The notes: a model not told the origin generated them from the letters alone. A stretch of DNA of 64,000 bases from Beta vulgaris subsp. vulgaris (GCF_026745355.1 NC_079202.1:44760173-44824172), one strand, 5' to 3'. Shown: positions 1 to 11,552, numbered from the stretch's first letter. Translations and numbers: made by a program.

Positions 1-1972
1 TGTCAGGCCAACTTGTCAATTTTCATAAGTCTGCTTTTCAATGTACTACAAATACCCCAGTAGAATTATTAAGTGTCTTTCAAAATATTCTCCAGATGGA
101 TGATTCTCTATCACTAGGTAACTATTTGGGTTGTCCAATCATTGATAGCAAGGTCACAAATGCAACTTTTAGTTCTATCCAAGAAAAAGTCTCCTCTCAA
201 CTTACCAAGTGGAGAGCCAATTCTCTATCCCAAGCAGGTAGAGCCATTTTAATTCAGTCTAATCTGGCTTCTAAAGCTAGCTTCCAAATGCAAAGTTTTA
301 CTCTCCCTCTTATATCCTCTCTCATTAGATAAAAACTATAGGAATTTTCTTTGGAATAAAGATCCGAATTCTAAAGCTCCTAATTTGATAGGTTGGGGTA
401 AGATTTGTTTACCTAAAAAATTTGGAGGATTGGGGTTGAGAAAAGCTAAAATTAATAATTTAGCTCTTCAGTTTAAACTCCTTTGGAAAATAATTAGGTG
501 CCTAATAATTTATGGGTCAAACTCGTTAAGCAAAAATATTTAAAACAAGACACCTTATTCACTTATAAAACTAAAGCTAATGTATGTGGCAATGGCGTAA
601 CTAATGACACTTCGTACACCTTTAAGCAAGGTCTTAGATGGATGGTGGGAAATGGGGAGAGTATCTCATTTTGGAATGATAATTGGGTGTTTAATTACCC
701 TATTAAAAATAAATACTCACCTAGTATTGGGTCAGAGGAGTTGATGGTAAGTTTTTTCATTACAGATGCTGCTCAATGGAATAAAGAACTTCTCTTAAAT
801 TATGTTCCGCTTAGTATTGTGGATGAGATTTTAAAAATTTTTATCCCTTATAATACAATGGCAGATAGGATTTTTTGGGGTCTTACTGCAGATGGAGAAT
901 ATTCGGTTAAATCAGGTGCTGCTCTGCTTCAAGGGTATGGCTTAGATCCACCCAACCAGGTTAATTTTGCTTGGATTTGGGGTTTGTCCATTCCACCCAA
1001 GATTAAATTCTTTTTGTGGAAAATTTGTCAGAATGGTCTCCCCACTAAAAAGAGGTTAGAAATGAGTCATATTTTCCTTCCTTTAGAGTGTGTTTTTTGT
1101 AACTACCACTCTGAAGATGACCATCACTTATTTCTTGACTGTCCTTTTATGCATGATGTTTTAGAAATAGTTAATGTCAATGGGGTTTTTTCTCCTCTTC
1201 CTATTAATAATAGTGAACTTTCTTTTATTGAGTACTTTGGCAATCTTAAGTCTTCTTTGACTCTTAAGAACCTCAATTTTTATGCTATTGTGTGGTGGTT
1301 CATTTGGTATGCTAGAAATAGTATCACTTTTCGTCAGGAAAGCTTTACTCCAGCCAAACTAGGATATATGATTAAAGCTTATATGCATAATCTAGATTGT
1401 TCATATTCTAATTTTTCCAAGTTGGAATATAGTCAACAAGTTGTTAAAGAAGCTAAAAAGCCTAGGCCTAGTATTAGTTGGTCCCCCCCTCCTCTTGATT
1501 TTGTTAAACTTAATTTTGATGGTTCCAAGTTGCAGAATGGTAGCACAGCTTAGGCTTTGTTATTAGAGATGCTGTGGGGAATCTTTTGCTTAGTGGTGCA
1601 AATGCCATTGCTGATAATAATTCCATTTTAGTTGCTGAGGCTTGGGGTCTAAGAGAAGGTATTAGGGGAGCTCTTTGTCTAGGGGCTAATAATATTTCTA
1701 TTGAGGGCGATAATCTCTCGGTTATTCAAGCCATTAAAAGAGTCTGGAAAATTCCCTGGTCAATTGATGCTCTTATTAATGATGCTTTGGCTGATTTGCT
1801 AAAATTTGATAATTATAATATTCAGCATGTTTTTAGAGAAGCTAATTCTGCAGCCGACTGGATGGCACATCATGGCCATTCCACTACGAATCTTTGTTAT
1901 TGGTTTGAATCTCCTGATATTGCTTTTTCCAAGATCATCCGTAAGGATGCTTTAGGGTGGCCTGTAAATTAG
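1..1972 (+). pseudogene. LINE ORF2: RT C-terminus, zf-RVT and RNase H, frameshifted
   Basis: ORF2 copies LINE RNA into DNA at the nicked target. The open frame from the left edge to 332 is RT thumb region, with the typical GNYLGCPI and SQAGRAILIQS motifs. The frame then breaks (333-497) and resumes at 498-1553, where a zf-RVT motif (ECVFCNYHSEDDHHLFLDC) lies at about 1086-1142. RNase H begins with the first catalytic Asp in LNFDGS near 1509-1526. A frameshift at about 1550 moves the rest of RNase H to 1574-1972, where the Glu (AEAWGLREG), Asp (IEGDNLS) and last Asp (SAADWMAHHG) are all visible. The four RNase H acidic residues survive, so decay looks fairly recent. The start is outside the window. 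Confidence 0.88.
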
Positions 1973-2019
1973 GTCCCTCCCTAGTTTCTTGTTTTTCTGG
2001 CTAAAAAAAAAAAAAAAAG
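1..2019 (+). mobile_element. LINE (L1-type non-LTR retrotransposon), 3' part with poly(A)
   Basis: The segment encodes, in order, the end of a reverse transcriptase, a zf-RVT zinc-binding region and an RNase H, then ends in a run of about 16 A (about 2004-2019). That order and the A-tail are diagnostic of plant L1-type LINEs in + orientation. The 5' part lies outside the window, so the target duplication cannot be tested. The reading frame is broken at least twice, so this is a dead copy. Confidence 0.9.
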
Positions 2020-3543
2020 AACTTTGATCACCAAAATATATTAACTTCCAACCACACTTCATTTTTTACAATTACATTTCAAAAAATTACTATACAACTT
2101 TTCAAATCATACAACATTTACCTTATTAGCCATTCTTTTCGAACTTTTTCTTTTCCTCTTATTTCCATTTCTCACTTCGTCATCCTGTCATCCTGTCATG
2201 TTCATCAATTTAAGTAACAACAATAATAATTAACAACAATAATAACACCCAACAACAATAGCGACACCCTCCAAATTCAGTCATTTACCTCCAAACATTC
2301 AACTTCTTCATCATAACTCATCTCTTAATACCTCATCATCCATCTATATGCAAAATGTACATCTAAATTGAAATTGTCTTATTTTCTACTTCTCAATCGA
2401 CATGTTCATATACTAACCAATAACATCGCAATTACACAATAACAATATTAAAAGGATACATATTAAACGCTATTTACCAACATAATTTGCATACTGTTTT
2501 CTGCTAAATACATATTCTGCCAATATGAAGATCAATTTGTAAAATACAATCCATAACTGTTTTTCTGCCAACAGTTTTATATTCTGCCAATAACTGTTTT
2601 TATATGAATAAATACACATAAATCAATTGAACATAACTAATTTATTAACGAATTACTCTCATAAATAAAAAAAAATGATCTCACACATAACTAAAACACC
2701 AAAGATGATTAAGTCTCTCAATTGCCATAAATTTCCCCAAACATCAGCACATTACCCTAATTTCGCAATACTCAGAAGTTTATTCAATTCCAATTCCTAA
2801 ATAGACCTATTACCTTCTCTGCAACACGAGTTATATACTTCCTCCTCTTACATCTACAACATTATTCAAGTCAACATACAAATGCTAATATTCTAAGTTA
2901 CTAACATTAGATAACATGTCGTAGCTATGCTCACTCAACTGTGCCGTATCATCGCCCTACTACACTGTAGTTCAAATTGCCAATTCACATTTCAATCTAG
3001 CTCATAAAATGACAGAAGATTTCAAATGACCCAATAAATCTTGCAACCACACAGCAACACTATACAAAAAAAACACACACACTTTTCAAACATATAACCC
3101 TAAATTGTGACATTTACTTTTCTAAACCACCTATATTATTACTATTTTACTTTACATCTATAACAAATCTACTATTCGCAAAATTCCAACAGTTTCTAAA
3201 TTTTCAAAACACAATTCAAACTTCATACAATTCAATGCAACTTAGAAAAACTAATTTCCAACTCCAACTCTAGTAAATCAATATAATTATACGAATTTCT
3301 TACACAGTAAACCTTTTTATTTCTATAAATCAAAACAATTCCAAGCACTTACATACCAGCCCAAATTCGAAGCTCGAAATTTATTATGGATCTTCCGACT
3401 CGTGAAACTACCGCTTAATCACCTGAAATTCCTCATTGCAATTAAACCAAATTCTGATAAATTCAATGTTTGAACTAAATTTCACCAATTCATTAAATAC
3501 AAAATTATTTGCTTCAATTCAGCAACATACCTATTACCTGATG
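2020..3543. other. AT-rich stretch, no gene recognised
   Basis: About 1.5 kb of AT-rich, C-over-G skewed sequence after the LINE tail. It contains only short chance reading frames. I see no coding signal, terminal repeats or tandem structure. Confidence 0.6.
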
Positions 3544-3645
3544 CGATTTTCAAAACAACAAAGGATAGAGGAGGAGGAGAGTTGTAGAAATGGGCGATTT
3601 TCAAAACAACAAAGGACAGAGGAGAAGAAGAGCTGTAGAAATGAT
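3544..3645. repeat. Two-copy 51-bp tandem duplication
   Basis: A unit starting CGATTTTCAAAACAACAAAG occurs at 3544 and again at 3595 with only a few purine or pyrimidine transitions between copies. The period is 51 bp. Confidence 0.85.
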
Positions 3646-3722
3646 TTGTCTTTTTTTTCATCTTCAAAATGGTCCTTACTAACCTTGTATTGCTTTTTTG
3701 CTTAAAATTACCATTTTGCCCT

Positions 3723-3810
3723 GGTATGGGTAACTGCCGCCCCATAACGGGTATGGGTAACTGCCACCCCATACCGGGTATGGGTAACTGCCTCCCCATA
3801 CCGGGTATGG
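3723..3810. repeat. 28-bp minisatellite, three copies plus a partial
   Basis: The unit begins GGTATGGGTAACTGCC and ends in CCCATACCGG. Three near-identical 28-bp units follow one another, then the first 8 or so bases of a fourth. Differences are single-base. Confidence 0.85.
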
Positions 3811-3834
3811 TTGTATCACGACTCCTTACCATTA

Positions 3835-4183
3835 GGCTCCGTTTGCTAGCGCGTAAAACGCTTTCCTACAGAACTATTTTTCTCTATTTTCAATTTTACA
3901 TCATTTGGCTGACAAAAGAGTGTAAAACCAATTTCCCTTGGAGTAATATTACTCTCCTAATGATGGAAAACCATTTTCCCTCAAAATGAAGGGAAAACTG
4001 TTTTTCTTATCTTTCTTGTACACTCCTCTCACTAACTCCTTACTATCTCTTTCATTTCATCATTTTTCTTACATTGAACCAAACAACGAAAAACTAATTT
4101 TGAAATTGTGTTTTTCATTGTAAATTGTTTTCCATGAATATCATTTTACACTGAAAATGTTTTACGCCCTATCAAACGAAGCC
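3835..4183. mobile_element. Tourist-like MITE (PIF/Harbinger-derived), copy 1
   Basis: Terminal inverted repeats GGCTCCGTTTG and CAAACGAAGCC are flanked on both sides by TTA (3832-3834 and 4184-4186), the 3-bp target duplication of PIF/Harbinger elements. It is 349 bp with no coding capacity. Two relatives lie at 8388-8729 and 11171-11552 and share internal sequence such as GTAAAACCATTTTCC, so this is a family within the window. Confidence 0.88.
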
Positions 4184-4186
4184 TTA

Positions 4187-4535
4187 GTGTCTTCATCTAA
4201 CCTTGTTCTTGTTCCTATAGGAGTGTGGTTAGTTTTGAATTGTTCCAGTCCATATTTTTTCGGTAGTTCCTTGACATATTTTTGTTGATAGATCATTGTT
4301 CCTCTTTCGAATTGCTTGATTTGCAAGCCCAAAAAAAGTTCAACTTTTCCTCATTTCCGATTCACTACTCATAAGATCAGGAAACTCCTTACAAAAAAGT
4401 CATTAGTAGCACCAAATATAATATCATCATCATAAATCTGGGCTACTAATATGTATGGTCCTTTTAAACGGAAGAACATGGTCCTATCAACTTTTCCTCT
4501 AACGAAGTCATGAGAAAGAAAGAATTTTGACAATC
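4187..4535 (-). pseudogene. Copia reverse transcriptase fragment
   Basis: Read on the minus strand, this stretch follows the same order as the RT section of the SIRE-like Copia at about 23230-23640: the end of the RT palm, the IYQQKYVKELLKK-type segment, then the segment leading to the PIGT motif. It starts directly after the TTA that follows MITE copy 1, so the MITE may have landed at its edge. Multiple stops are present. It is a short relic with no LTRs nearby. Confidence 0.65.
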
Positions 4536-5347
4536 TAAATAACTTTTTCCAATAATTCTAATAGTATGAATGACCAGTATGCATTGAATATTCAAACATA
4601 CCAAGACAGGCATGTCCCAGCGTAAACAATTGACGACATTAAGTACATATTGGATATACACAAGGCTAGGGGTGTTCATGGGTAGTTGACCATTCGAAAC
4701 AATATTTTGGTTCGCTCTTTTTGCGAATCGTAACCGTAACAATTTATGACGTACTAGCCAAATTACCTAATTAAAAGATATATGATCAGAATTAACATGA
4801 TAAAGGATGATGGTAATGTTTTATGTTTTCGATTAAATGACATGTTTATGAAATGGTTTTACTATTTCTCTCCTCCCTGTTTGTTAATAAAATGAATTGA
4901 AATGTTTTACGATGTTAGAGTAGTATGTTACTGAGCCTCGACTCATGATGTTTTGTTTCCTGTTTTAAGTACGGACGATGATAACAGGATGGCGTAACTG
5001 TGAAGAGTTGTTTAGTTTAAGTTTTCCTAAAGCACTTATGGTTTAGTTTATGTCAAACTATGTTAGTTGCTAAATTTCAACGTTAGTCTTTATTGGTGGA
5101 TAATTATGATGATTTAAGTTATAATATTTTTAAGTTATGAATTTATGTTAGCCTTGTGCTTTCCGCTCGAGAAGTATGACGGTAACGCACTAACCCTCTA
5201 GGTTTCGCTGCAAATGACTCTCTAATTAACCTAATAATGATGATTAGAGGTCCGGCGTTACAGGTTTAGCTAGCAAATGTAAATATCTTATATGCAGTAG
5301 TACTTATTGAAAAGCTCTTATGTCTCGGTATTCTCACGAGCAATGAT
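4536..5347. other. Unassigned intergenic sequence
   Basis: No coding region or terminal repeats recognised. The phrase AGGTCCGGCGTTACA near 5251-5265 and the neighbouring text resemble decayed LTR-retrotransposon sequence, but I cannot place ends. Confidence 0.4.
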
Positions 5348-5521
5348 TAGGGGTGTGCAAAGGGTAGGGTAGGACCGTAATTTGGACCGGATTGAAATTT
5401 GGATTGTACCGGATCAAAATTTAGGCCAGATTGGACCGAGGATTTCGCCTAAAATTAGGATTTCGAGTTTCCGATTTGGTCCAAACCCGGAAAAATTCCG
5501 ATCCGGAACGGTGGATCGGAA
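5348..5521. repeat. Fragment of an AGGGGTGTGCA-type repeat
   Basis: It starts AGGGGTGTGCAAAGGG and is rich in GGACCGGATTG-like motifs, a pattern common in short plant DNA-transposon derivatives. It abuts the next element directly, which may have inserted into it. Confidence 0.4.
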
Positions 5522-6200
5522 TTAGGGGCGCTTATAGCACGAGCCGAGCCCAAACTGTATTGAGCTCGGCTCGGCTCGTTTTTCGTTTAGTTCGGCTCAA
5601 CTCGATTCGTGAGCTCGATAAGTGAAGCTCGGCTCGAGCTTGGCTTGAGTTTGTGAGCTTTTCTAGAGGCTCGAGCTCGGCTCGGCTCGAGTTCGAGCTC
5701 GATTTGAGACAATTAAGAATAAACGAACAGATCATTAAACCAAACAGAAAATTCATATTCGGCATTTGATAGATCTTTTAAAATTATAGACTAAATTCAA
5801 AAATTAGCACGAATAAATGTATTTTATTTCAATTTACATGATAAACAAATGCGTTACTCACAAATATAGGTAAATAATCGAAAGTAGTTCTAAAAAGATA
5901 CAAAGAGAAAAGATGTGAATTGTTTAATGTAAAAAATTGTATAAAAGGATACGTATAAATAACTTTTTATATCTTTTAGCATATAATAACTTTTTAAACC
6001 CTTTAAGTAATATTAGTTTTTTATATAAAATAATAATCGAGCCTGTTCATGAGCTTTTTGAGCCGACCTTGACCTAGTTCAGCTTGCCTCGTTAAGGTCT
6101 CGAGCCGAGCCCGAATCCGAGACGAGCTACCATGACTCGAGTTTTGACCGAACCGAGCCCGAACTGTTCGCAAACAAGCAGAACTCATTATCACCCCTAA
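5522..6200. mobile_element. hAT-like non-autonomous element with GAGCTCGGCTCG subterminal motifs
   Basis: The ends TTAGGGGCGCTTAT and (reverse complement) TTAGGGGTGATAAT form an imperfect terminal inverted repeat of about 680 bp span. Both ends carry many copies of a GAGCTCGGCTCG-type motif in opposite orientation; the centre is AT-rich. There is no transposase frame. A clean 8-bp target duplication is not visible, so hAT affiliation rests on end style only. Confidence 0.55.
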
Positions 6201-7110
6201 CCCAGACGTAATAATTAGTTTTATACATTAATTGTTAACTGGTTAAAATAATTTACTAGTTTTTTTTTACCATATATCCCTAACAAATTTTTTTTAGCAC
6301 CATATACCCTTTCAACTTCCCAATTCACCATATACCCTCCACTTTTCAAAAAATACACCCACTTATCCTTTTGACTGACGGTGATAGATAGACTTCCGTT
6401 AGTCATTAGGCCCTAATTCTCCCGGAATTCTAATTAAATAACCTCAATGAAACCCTAATCCTAACCCTAACCCTAATATAATACACTAACTTGATCCCTA
6501 ACCCTAACAACCCTTTACCCCACTGCCCCCATCACCCCCTCACAACTACGACCTCCTCACCAATACCCCCTCCCCTTTCGTCGTTGAGCCCCCTTCCCCC
6601 TCCTCTTCGTTCGCCGCACCTCAGGCTGGTAAAAGACCGAACCGACCCCGAACTATTTGCAAACAGACAGAACTCATTATCACTCCTAACCCAGACGCAA
6701 TAATTAGTTTTATACATTAATTGTAAACTGGTTAAAATAAATTACGCTTTTTTCACCATATACCCTTGACAAAAATTTTTTTGCACCATATATCCTTTCA
6801 ACTTTCCAAATTCACCATATACCCTCCACTATTAAAAAAATACATCCACTTACCCTTTTGACTGACGGTGTTAGACTTCTGTTAGTCATTAGATCCTAAT
6901 CCTTCCCTAATCCTAATAAACTAACCTAGATTAAATCCTAATCCTAATCCTAACCCTAATCTAATACACTAACTAGGATCCTAACCCTAACCACCCCTTA
7001 CTCCCACTGCCCCCAGGCCCCATCACCCCCTCACCACCACCACCTCCTTACCACCACCCCCTCACCCTCTCCCTTTCCCCCTCCTCTTCGTTCGCCGCAG
7101 CTCAAGCAGG
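6141..7110. repeat. Tandem duplication, period about 488 bp
   Basis: The segment 6141-6620 recurs at 6629-7110: both start with GACCGAACCGA, include AACTCATTATCAC, CACCATATA..CC motifs, the GACTGACGGTG segment and CCCTAACC runs, and end CCTCTTCGTTCGCCGCA. The first unit begins inside the end of the preceding hAT-like element, so the duplication happened after that insertion. Confidence 0.8.
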
Positions 7111-7510
7111 AAAAAGGTTGAACTAGGCCTGCCCGTAGGGCAAAAGAGGCGTACCGAAAGGGGGAGGGGGTTGCGATGCTGCGGGGTGGCGGAAGGGGGG
7201 AGGGGGTTGCATGGTGGGGGAAGGAGGGCTTTGAGGGTGTTGGGGAAGGGGACTGTAGGGGTGGGGGTTAGGGTTAGGGTATTAGGGTTAGGGGTAGATT
7301 TAGATTAGTTAGGATTAGGAGTAGATTTAGGTTAGTTAATTAGGGTAAGAGGGAGGGATTAGGTATTAATGACTAACAAAGTTTAACGCCGTTAGTCATT
7401 AAGGATAAGTGGATGTATTTTTTCAAAAGTGAGGGGTATATGGTGAATTTGGAAAGTTGAAAGGGTATATGGTGCAAAAAAAAAAAAATGAGTATATGAT
7501 GAAAAAACTG
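6700..7510. repeat. Foldback (inverted) repeat with CACCATATACCC arms
   Basis: The right arm (about 7125-7510) is the reverse complement of 6700-7110. GGGTATATGGTGAATTTGGA on the right pairs with the TTCACCATATACCC block on the left, and GTTAGTCATTA occurs in both. The arms are about 400 bp and imperfect. A third, direct relative sits at 17930-18045. Confidence 0.7.
7262..7292. repeat. Interstitial telomere-like motif cluster
   Basis: GGTTAGGGTTAGGGTATTAG lies here. Complementary CCCTAACCCTAA runs lie at 6451-6478, 6496-6508 and 6941-6989, inside the foldback arms. The unit is TTAGGG, one T fewer than the usual plant TTTAGGG, and arrays are only 2-4 units. Confidence 0.6.
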
Positions 7511-7974
7511 AATAATTTAAATGTATCCTAAAAGTACTAAATATAAAAGTACTTACTTAATCAAATAGAGCTATCGTGATTTATATGCTAAAGTATTAAA
7601 ATGGTTGATCAACAAAAGTTTAGTAATGTGTACTACTTCATTTAGTAATGTCTAAAATTCACCCGAACAATAATCACACGCAACCAAAAAGTAACACAAA
7701 AATATGACTCCATTTGAACGACTCAATTGCCACCTACAATTATTCTCTCTCTATTCCACTAAATTGATACACTTGTATTTTTAATTTTTTTTATATTATT
7801 TACGTATTCTATTTTAATTATCTTTTGATATTATAAATAACAAAATACATTGTTACGTGTTGTCTTGTTAAATTCATCACAACATGAAATTTTAGCGAAT
7901 ATGAATTTTTTATAATTCTTACAACTACATAATTAAAAATAATAATGAGTAATCAAAATATTACATGATTTGGA
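7511..7974. other. AT-rich, nothing recognised
   Basis: No reading frame, terminal repeat or tandem array that I can support. Confidence 0.5.
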
Positions 7975-8122
7975 GGCCCCATTCTTTTGGACTGAACTGA
8001 ACAATCATTGAAATTACCTGAAATGAATAGAAGTGAACTAAATAACATAGAAAAACTGAATTGAAATTAACTGATTTTAATTAAACCGAACTAAAACGAA
8101 ATTCAGCCAAAAGAACAAGGCC
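7975..8122. mobile_element. Small MITE, 148 bp
   Basis: GGCCCCATTCTTTTGGACTG at the left end is matched, inverted, by GGCCTTGTTCTTTTGGCTGA at the right. The core is a run of AACTGAA-type motifs. The flanks are GGA and GAA, so the target duplication is uncertain. Confidence 0.65.
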
Positions 8123-8387
8123 GAAATCTTTTACTTCATCTGCTTCGTTTTAAATACAACAAAGTAATATTTTATATCTCACAGATAATACGCCCATTTG
8201 AACCGAAACGGAGGACGTAATTTTCTTTGAGTCGATAGTAAGATTGTGACAAAAGATGTATCCTTTTCTCTTTCTTCTAATTTCACCTTTCTAATTCAGC
8301 TTAGAAGAACAATAGAGAGATGGGAAAATGGGGTCAACGATTAGGGAGTCTTCCTTTTCCCGACAAATTCCTCAATTCCACGCTAAG

Positions 8388-8729
8388 GCTCCGTTTGGTA
8401 GGGTGTAAAACGTTTTTCCAAAAAACTGTTTTCCTCTATTTTCAGTTTTACATTGTTTGGTTGGCAAAATAGTGTAAAACCATTTTCCTCTTGGGGTAAA
8501 ATTACTCTCCCAATGATGAAAAATTATTTTCCTTTGAAAATGGAGGGAAAACTGTTTTCCTTGTCTCTCTTGTACACTTTTCTCACTACCTCCTTACTTT
8601 CCCTTTCATTTTCCTTACATGAAACCAAACAACGGAAAACTAATTTTGAAATTGTGTTTTCCATCGTAAATTGTTTTCCATAAAAATCATTTTACACTGA
8701 AAATGTTTTACGCTGTACCAAATGGAGCC
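8388..8729. mobile_element. Tourist-like MITE, copy 2
   Basis: GGCTCCGTTTGGTAG at the left and CTACCAAACGGAGCC-like sequence at the right, flanked by TAA on both sides (8385-8387, 8730-8732). 342 bp, non-coding. It is the best preserved of the three copies. Confidence 0.9.
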
Positions 8730-8732
8730 TAA

Positions 8733-9300
8733 ATGTTAAATGCCCATCATATTTTTACATCCAACGTAGATAGAGAAACTACCCCTATCAGCGAGGGTGG
8801 GCGAGGGTGAAGTGGGAGCAACGGAAGTGTGCGATGGAGGGGAGGGTGAGGAGCTTGAGGCAGCATGAGGGAGGGAGGATGGGAGAGAGAGAGAGAGTCG
8901 GGCGTGGGAGAGTGAGTGGGAGATGGCGAGGCGTCTAAGGTTGTAAGGGAAATGGGACACCATTCATCAAGGAGTTGCGGTAGTGGGGGTGGTGGGGTGG
9001 TGGGGTGGTGGTGTGGCGTTTGGTGGAGAAAGGGAAGCAGTGTTCGACGAAGTGTACATGACGGGAGCAGTAGACGCGGGTGGTTGACTTATTAACAGAA
9101 GATATTGACAAAAGCATATTCTAAGCATATTATCAAGGAGGAGATAAGTGTTGACTTATTCCATCCTTATAACATTTATCATGCCTCCTATTCGGACAGC
9201 TTGTTAGTCTTGCTCTGGCTAGTAGAAGCCTTTCGCCCTTTTCTACCGCCTGCCTTCCTCTGTAGGCTGTAGCCTGGTCTTCTCTTTAATTTTATTAGTA
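8733..9300. other. Upstream flank of the HSP70 gene
   Basis: G-rich on the + strand to about 9080 (GGTGGGG repeats), then mixed sequence. Minus-strand frames here are Ser/Pro-rich and low in complexity, with no recognisable domain. A heat-shock element (TTC and GAA blocks at the right spacing) is not obvious by eye. Confidence 0.4.
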
Positions 9301-9307
9301 CGATACT

Positions 9308-9316
9308 ACTATATAC
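9308..9316 (+). promoter_or_regulatory. Candidate TATA box of the HSP70 gene
   Basis: ACTATATAC lies about 75 bp upstream of the ATG at 9388, which would give a short 5' UTR. Position and sequence fit a TATA box. This is inference only, and a 5' UTR intron cannot be excluded. Confidence 0.35.
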
Positions 9317-9387
9317 TTTCTTCTTTTTTTGTTTTACTGAAACTTGTGTATTTGAACAGAGCTGATAGTGAGAGAATAGCAACAAAA

Positions 9388-9610
9388 ATGAGCGAGAACA
9401 AGAAAGGAGATTTATGGCCTGCCATAGGAATTGATCTCGGAACTACCTACTCCTGTGTCGCAGTTTGGGAGTGTAACAAAGTTGAAATCATAGTCAATGA
9501 GCAGGGCAACCGTACGACCCCGTCTTCTGTCGCCTTCAACGAAAGCGAACGCCTAATTGGCGAGTCTGCTAAGAACCAGGCTGCTCTTAATACTACCAAC
9601 ACCATCTATG
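9388..9610 (+). CDS. HSP70: HSP70 (cytosolic-type heat shock cognate 70), coding exon 1
   Basis: ATP-driven chaperone that binds unfolded polypeptides in the cytosol. Exon 1 encodes residues 1-74 and the first base of codon 75. It begins MSENKKGD and carries Hsp70 signature 1 (IDLGTTYS, residues 15-22), which binds ATP phosphates, then [10 protein letters not shown] and [12 protein letters not shown]. The ATG is chosen because family homology starts at once; upstream in-frame codons give unrelated sequence and lack another ATG. The exon ends TAT G followed by GTAATC, a consensus donor, and joins in frame to 37775 to give the expected YDAKRLIGK. Plant HSC70 genes commonly have their intron in exactly this Asp codon. 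Compared with typical HSC70, TPSYVAF has become TPSSVAF. No transit or signal peptide is present. Confidence 0.93.
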
Positions 9611-11170
9611 GTAATCCCTCTCTCTCCCTCTTTCAGAAGTTAATACAATGGCTAAGTACTTATTTTTATTTGCAGCATTTCGCTTTTAAGGACGATATAT
9701 CATTTGTCATTGACTTATCTTTATCCCTTTCTGGCAAAAGTCTATTTTTAATTTACTTTTGTTTGCAACATTTCCGATTTACAACGATATATCAATATCC
9801 AATAATTTCTTGCAATATTATTAATTTTTACCTTCAGATCTCTTTATCTCTTTCTTTATATACAAGTCCAATTTTTATTTCTCACTATCTCTCTCCTCTT
9901 CTTGTTACATATTGTGTGCACAATGTTTTGAAGTAAAAGTGAAGCGAGAATAATGTACGAAGCACACATATTTTCTCATCATAAAATTCAGATCAGACCA
10001 ATGATTCTTATTTACATATTGTTTTAGATGTTTAATTTTATTTTTTTCGATCAGTCTAACTTATGAAAATTAGATTTTGTTTTGAAAAGTACATATAGAT
10101 ATCTACAAGATCTCATGTACTTCCTTCGATGTGTTTCATAGTACTCGCTACATTTTCCATTGTGGAAGTTTCACTTTACTTGCTATTTTTTTTTTGGGCA
10201 ATAAACTTTCTCTATTTCTCCTCTTATATGGGTCCCTTTTCTTTTTACTCTCTACCTCTTTTTTCTCCAAAAGTTGATTAGAAATTCGTGAATTGAGAAG
10301 TGTAGCAAGTAATATGAAACGGAGGAAGGATATATGGTTAGGTTTAGTTCACTTGAAAATTTCTGATCTGAACTTATTTTTTTTATCTGATCTGATTTAC
10401 AAGATCTTATCTTTTAGATTTTTCTCAATATATAAGAAAAAATATAGTCATATGGGGTCTTGTTTGATTCGTCTTAATGAGAACTTTATTAATATTTAAT
10501 TATTATAATTTTTACTAATATGTAATGAAAGATATTTAATAATAATAATAATTTTTAAATATAAGCATGATCTGAACTAATCTGAACTTATTTTTTTCGA
10601 TCTAATCTAATCTGATTTGACCTGATTAGATCTGAAATAAGCAAAAATAAGGTGAAATGAACATAGTCATATTATTTTCGAGTTTATATTCTCTAGAATT
10701 TTAGTGAAATTCTACAAGGTAGAGTTATATCTGAACTATACATTTTAAAATCAAACGCTCATATTTGTGGAACGAAAAGATTTGTGGGTGGATTTTAATG
10801 AGATAAAATAGGGGGAATTTTGGAAAGAGAATATATTAGCCATTAATTTTTTATTCAATGGTTAATATTGCTCAAATTTTATCTTGCAGAGTTATTTTAC
10901 AATTCTAAAGGATCCAAACATTGTATTTTCTTATAAATTAGTGTTAAAAAGGTCAATTACTATTAGGGAGTAAGGACCACACCAGACCACAAAGATCCAA
11001 ACTATACTAGGCCAGATATTTAGAAAAATTCGGACCAGTTTACCTCATTTTAATTGAAGAGAATATAACAGTAATTAACTAATTCTGTTTTTTACAATCT
11101 CCAAGGTAAAATTGTTACCCAGCCTCCCAAGCTTGAGTGTCTTTCCATAGCAATCTCAAATTGATTTTTA

Positions 11171-11552
11171 CTGTCAATTTGGTAACGTGTAAAATATTTT
11201 ATTGGAAAATTGTTTTTTTCTATTTTTAATTTTATATTGTTTGGTTTGCAAAGGAGTGTAAAACTATTTTCCCTTAAAGTAAAATTGCTCTCCTAGTGAT
11301 GGAAAACTATTTTCCTTTTCAAATGAAGGGAAAATTGTTCTTCTTCATTTTCCTTATCTCTGTTGTACACTCCTCTCACTATCTCGTTACTTTTCCTTTC
11401 ATTTTCCTTTCATTTTCCTTTCATGTCATCATTTTTCTTACATGTAATCAAACAACGAAAAACTAATTTTAGAATTGTATTTTCCATTGTAAATTGTTTT
11501 ACATGAAAATCATTTTATACTAAAAATGTTTTACGCCCAACCAAACGGAGCC
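11171..11552. mobile_element. Tourist-like MITE, copy 3 (left end decayed)
   Basis: The right end CCAAACGGAGCC matches copies 1 and 2, and internal blocks (TGGAAAACTATTTTCC, AAACAACGAAAAACTAATTTT) align along the whole length. The left end has mutated (CTGTCAATTTGGTAACG). A short CATTTTCCTTT triplication inside makes it 382 bp. Target duplication is no longer clear. Confidence 0.8.

Noticed and set aside
5431..5765. Ser/Arg/Leu-rich frames on both strands
   Set aside because: They come from the repeated GAGCTCGGCTCG motif of a hAT-like element end.
6491..6717. Pro-rich frame on + and Gly/Arg-rich frame on -
   Set aside because: Low-complexity C-rich DNA that is part of the duplicated foldback repeat; no domain and not kept open in the sister copy.
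8736..9117. Ser/Pro-rich minus-strand frames upstream of HSP70
   Set aside because: Low complexity, no domain; considered a possible divergent gene but there is no supporting motif.
9346..9387. Upstream extension of the HSP70 frame to a GTG
   Set aside because: The added residues do not match Hsp70s, and the ATG at 9388 gives the normal N-terminus.
9611..9936. Read-through of HSP70 exon 1 into the following frame
   Set aside because: Similarity to Hsp70 stops exactly at the GTAATC donor and resumes in exon 2.
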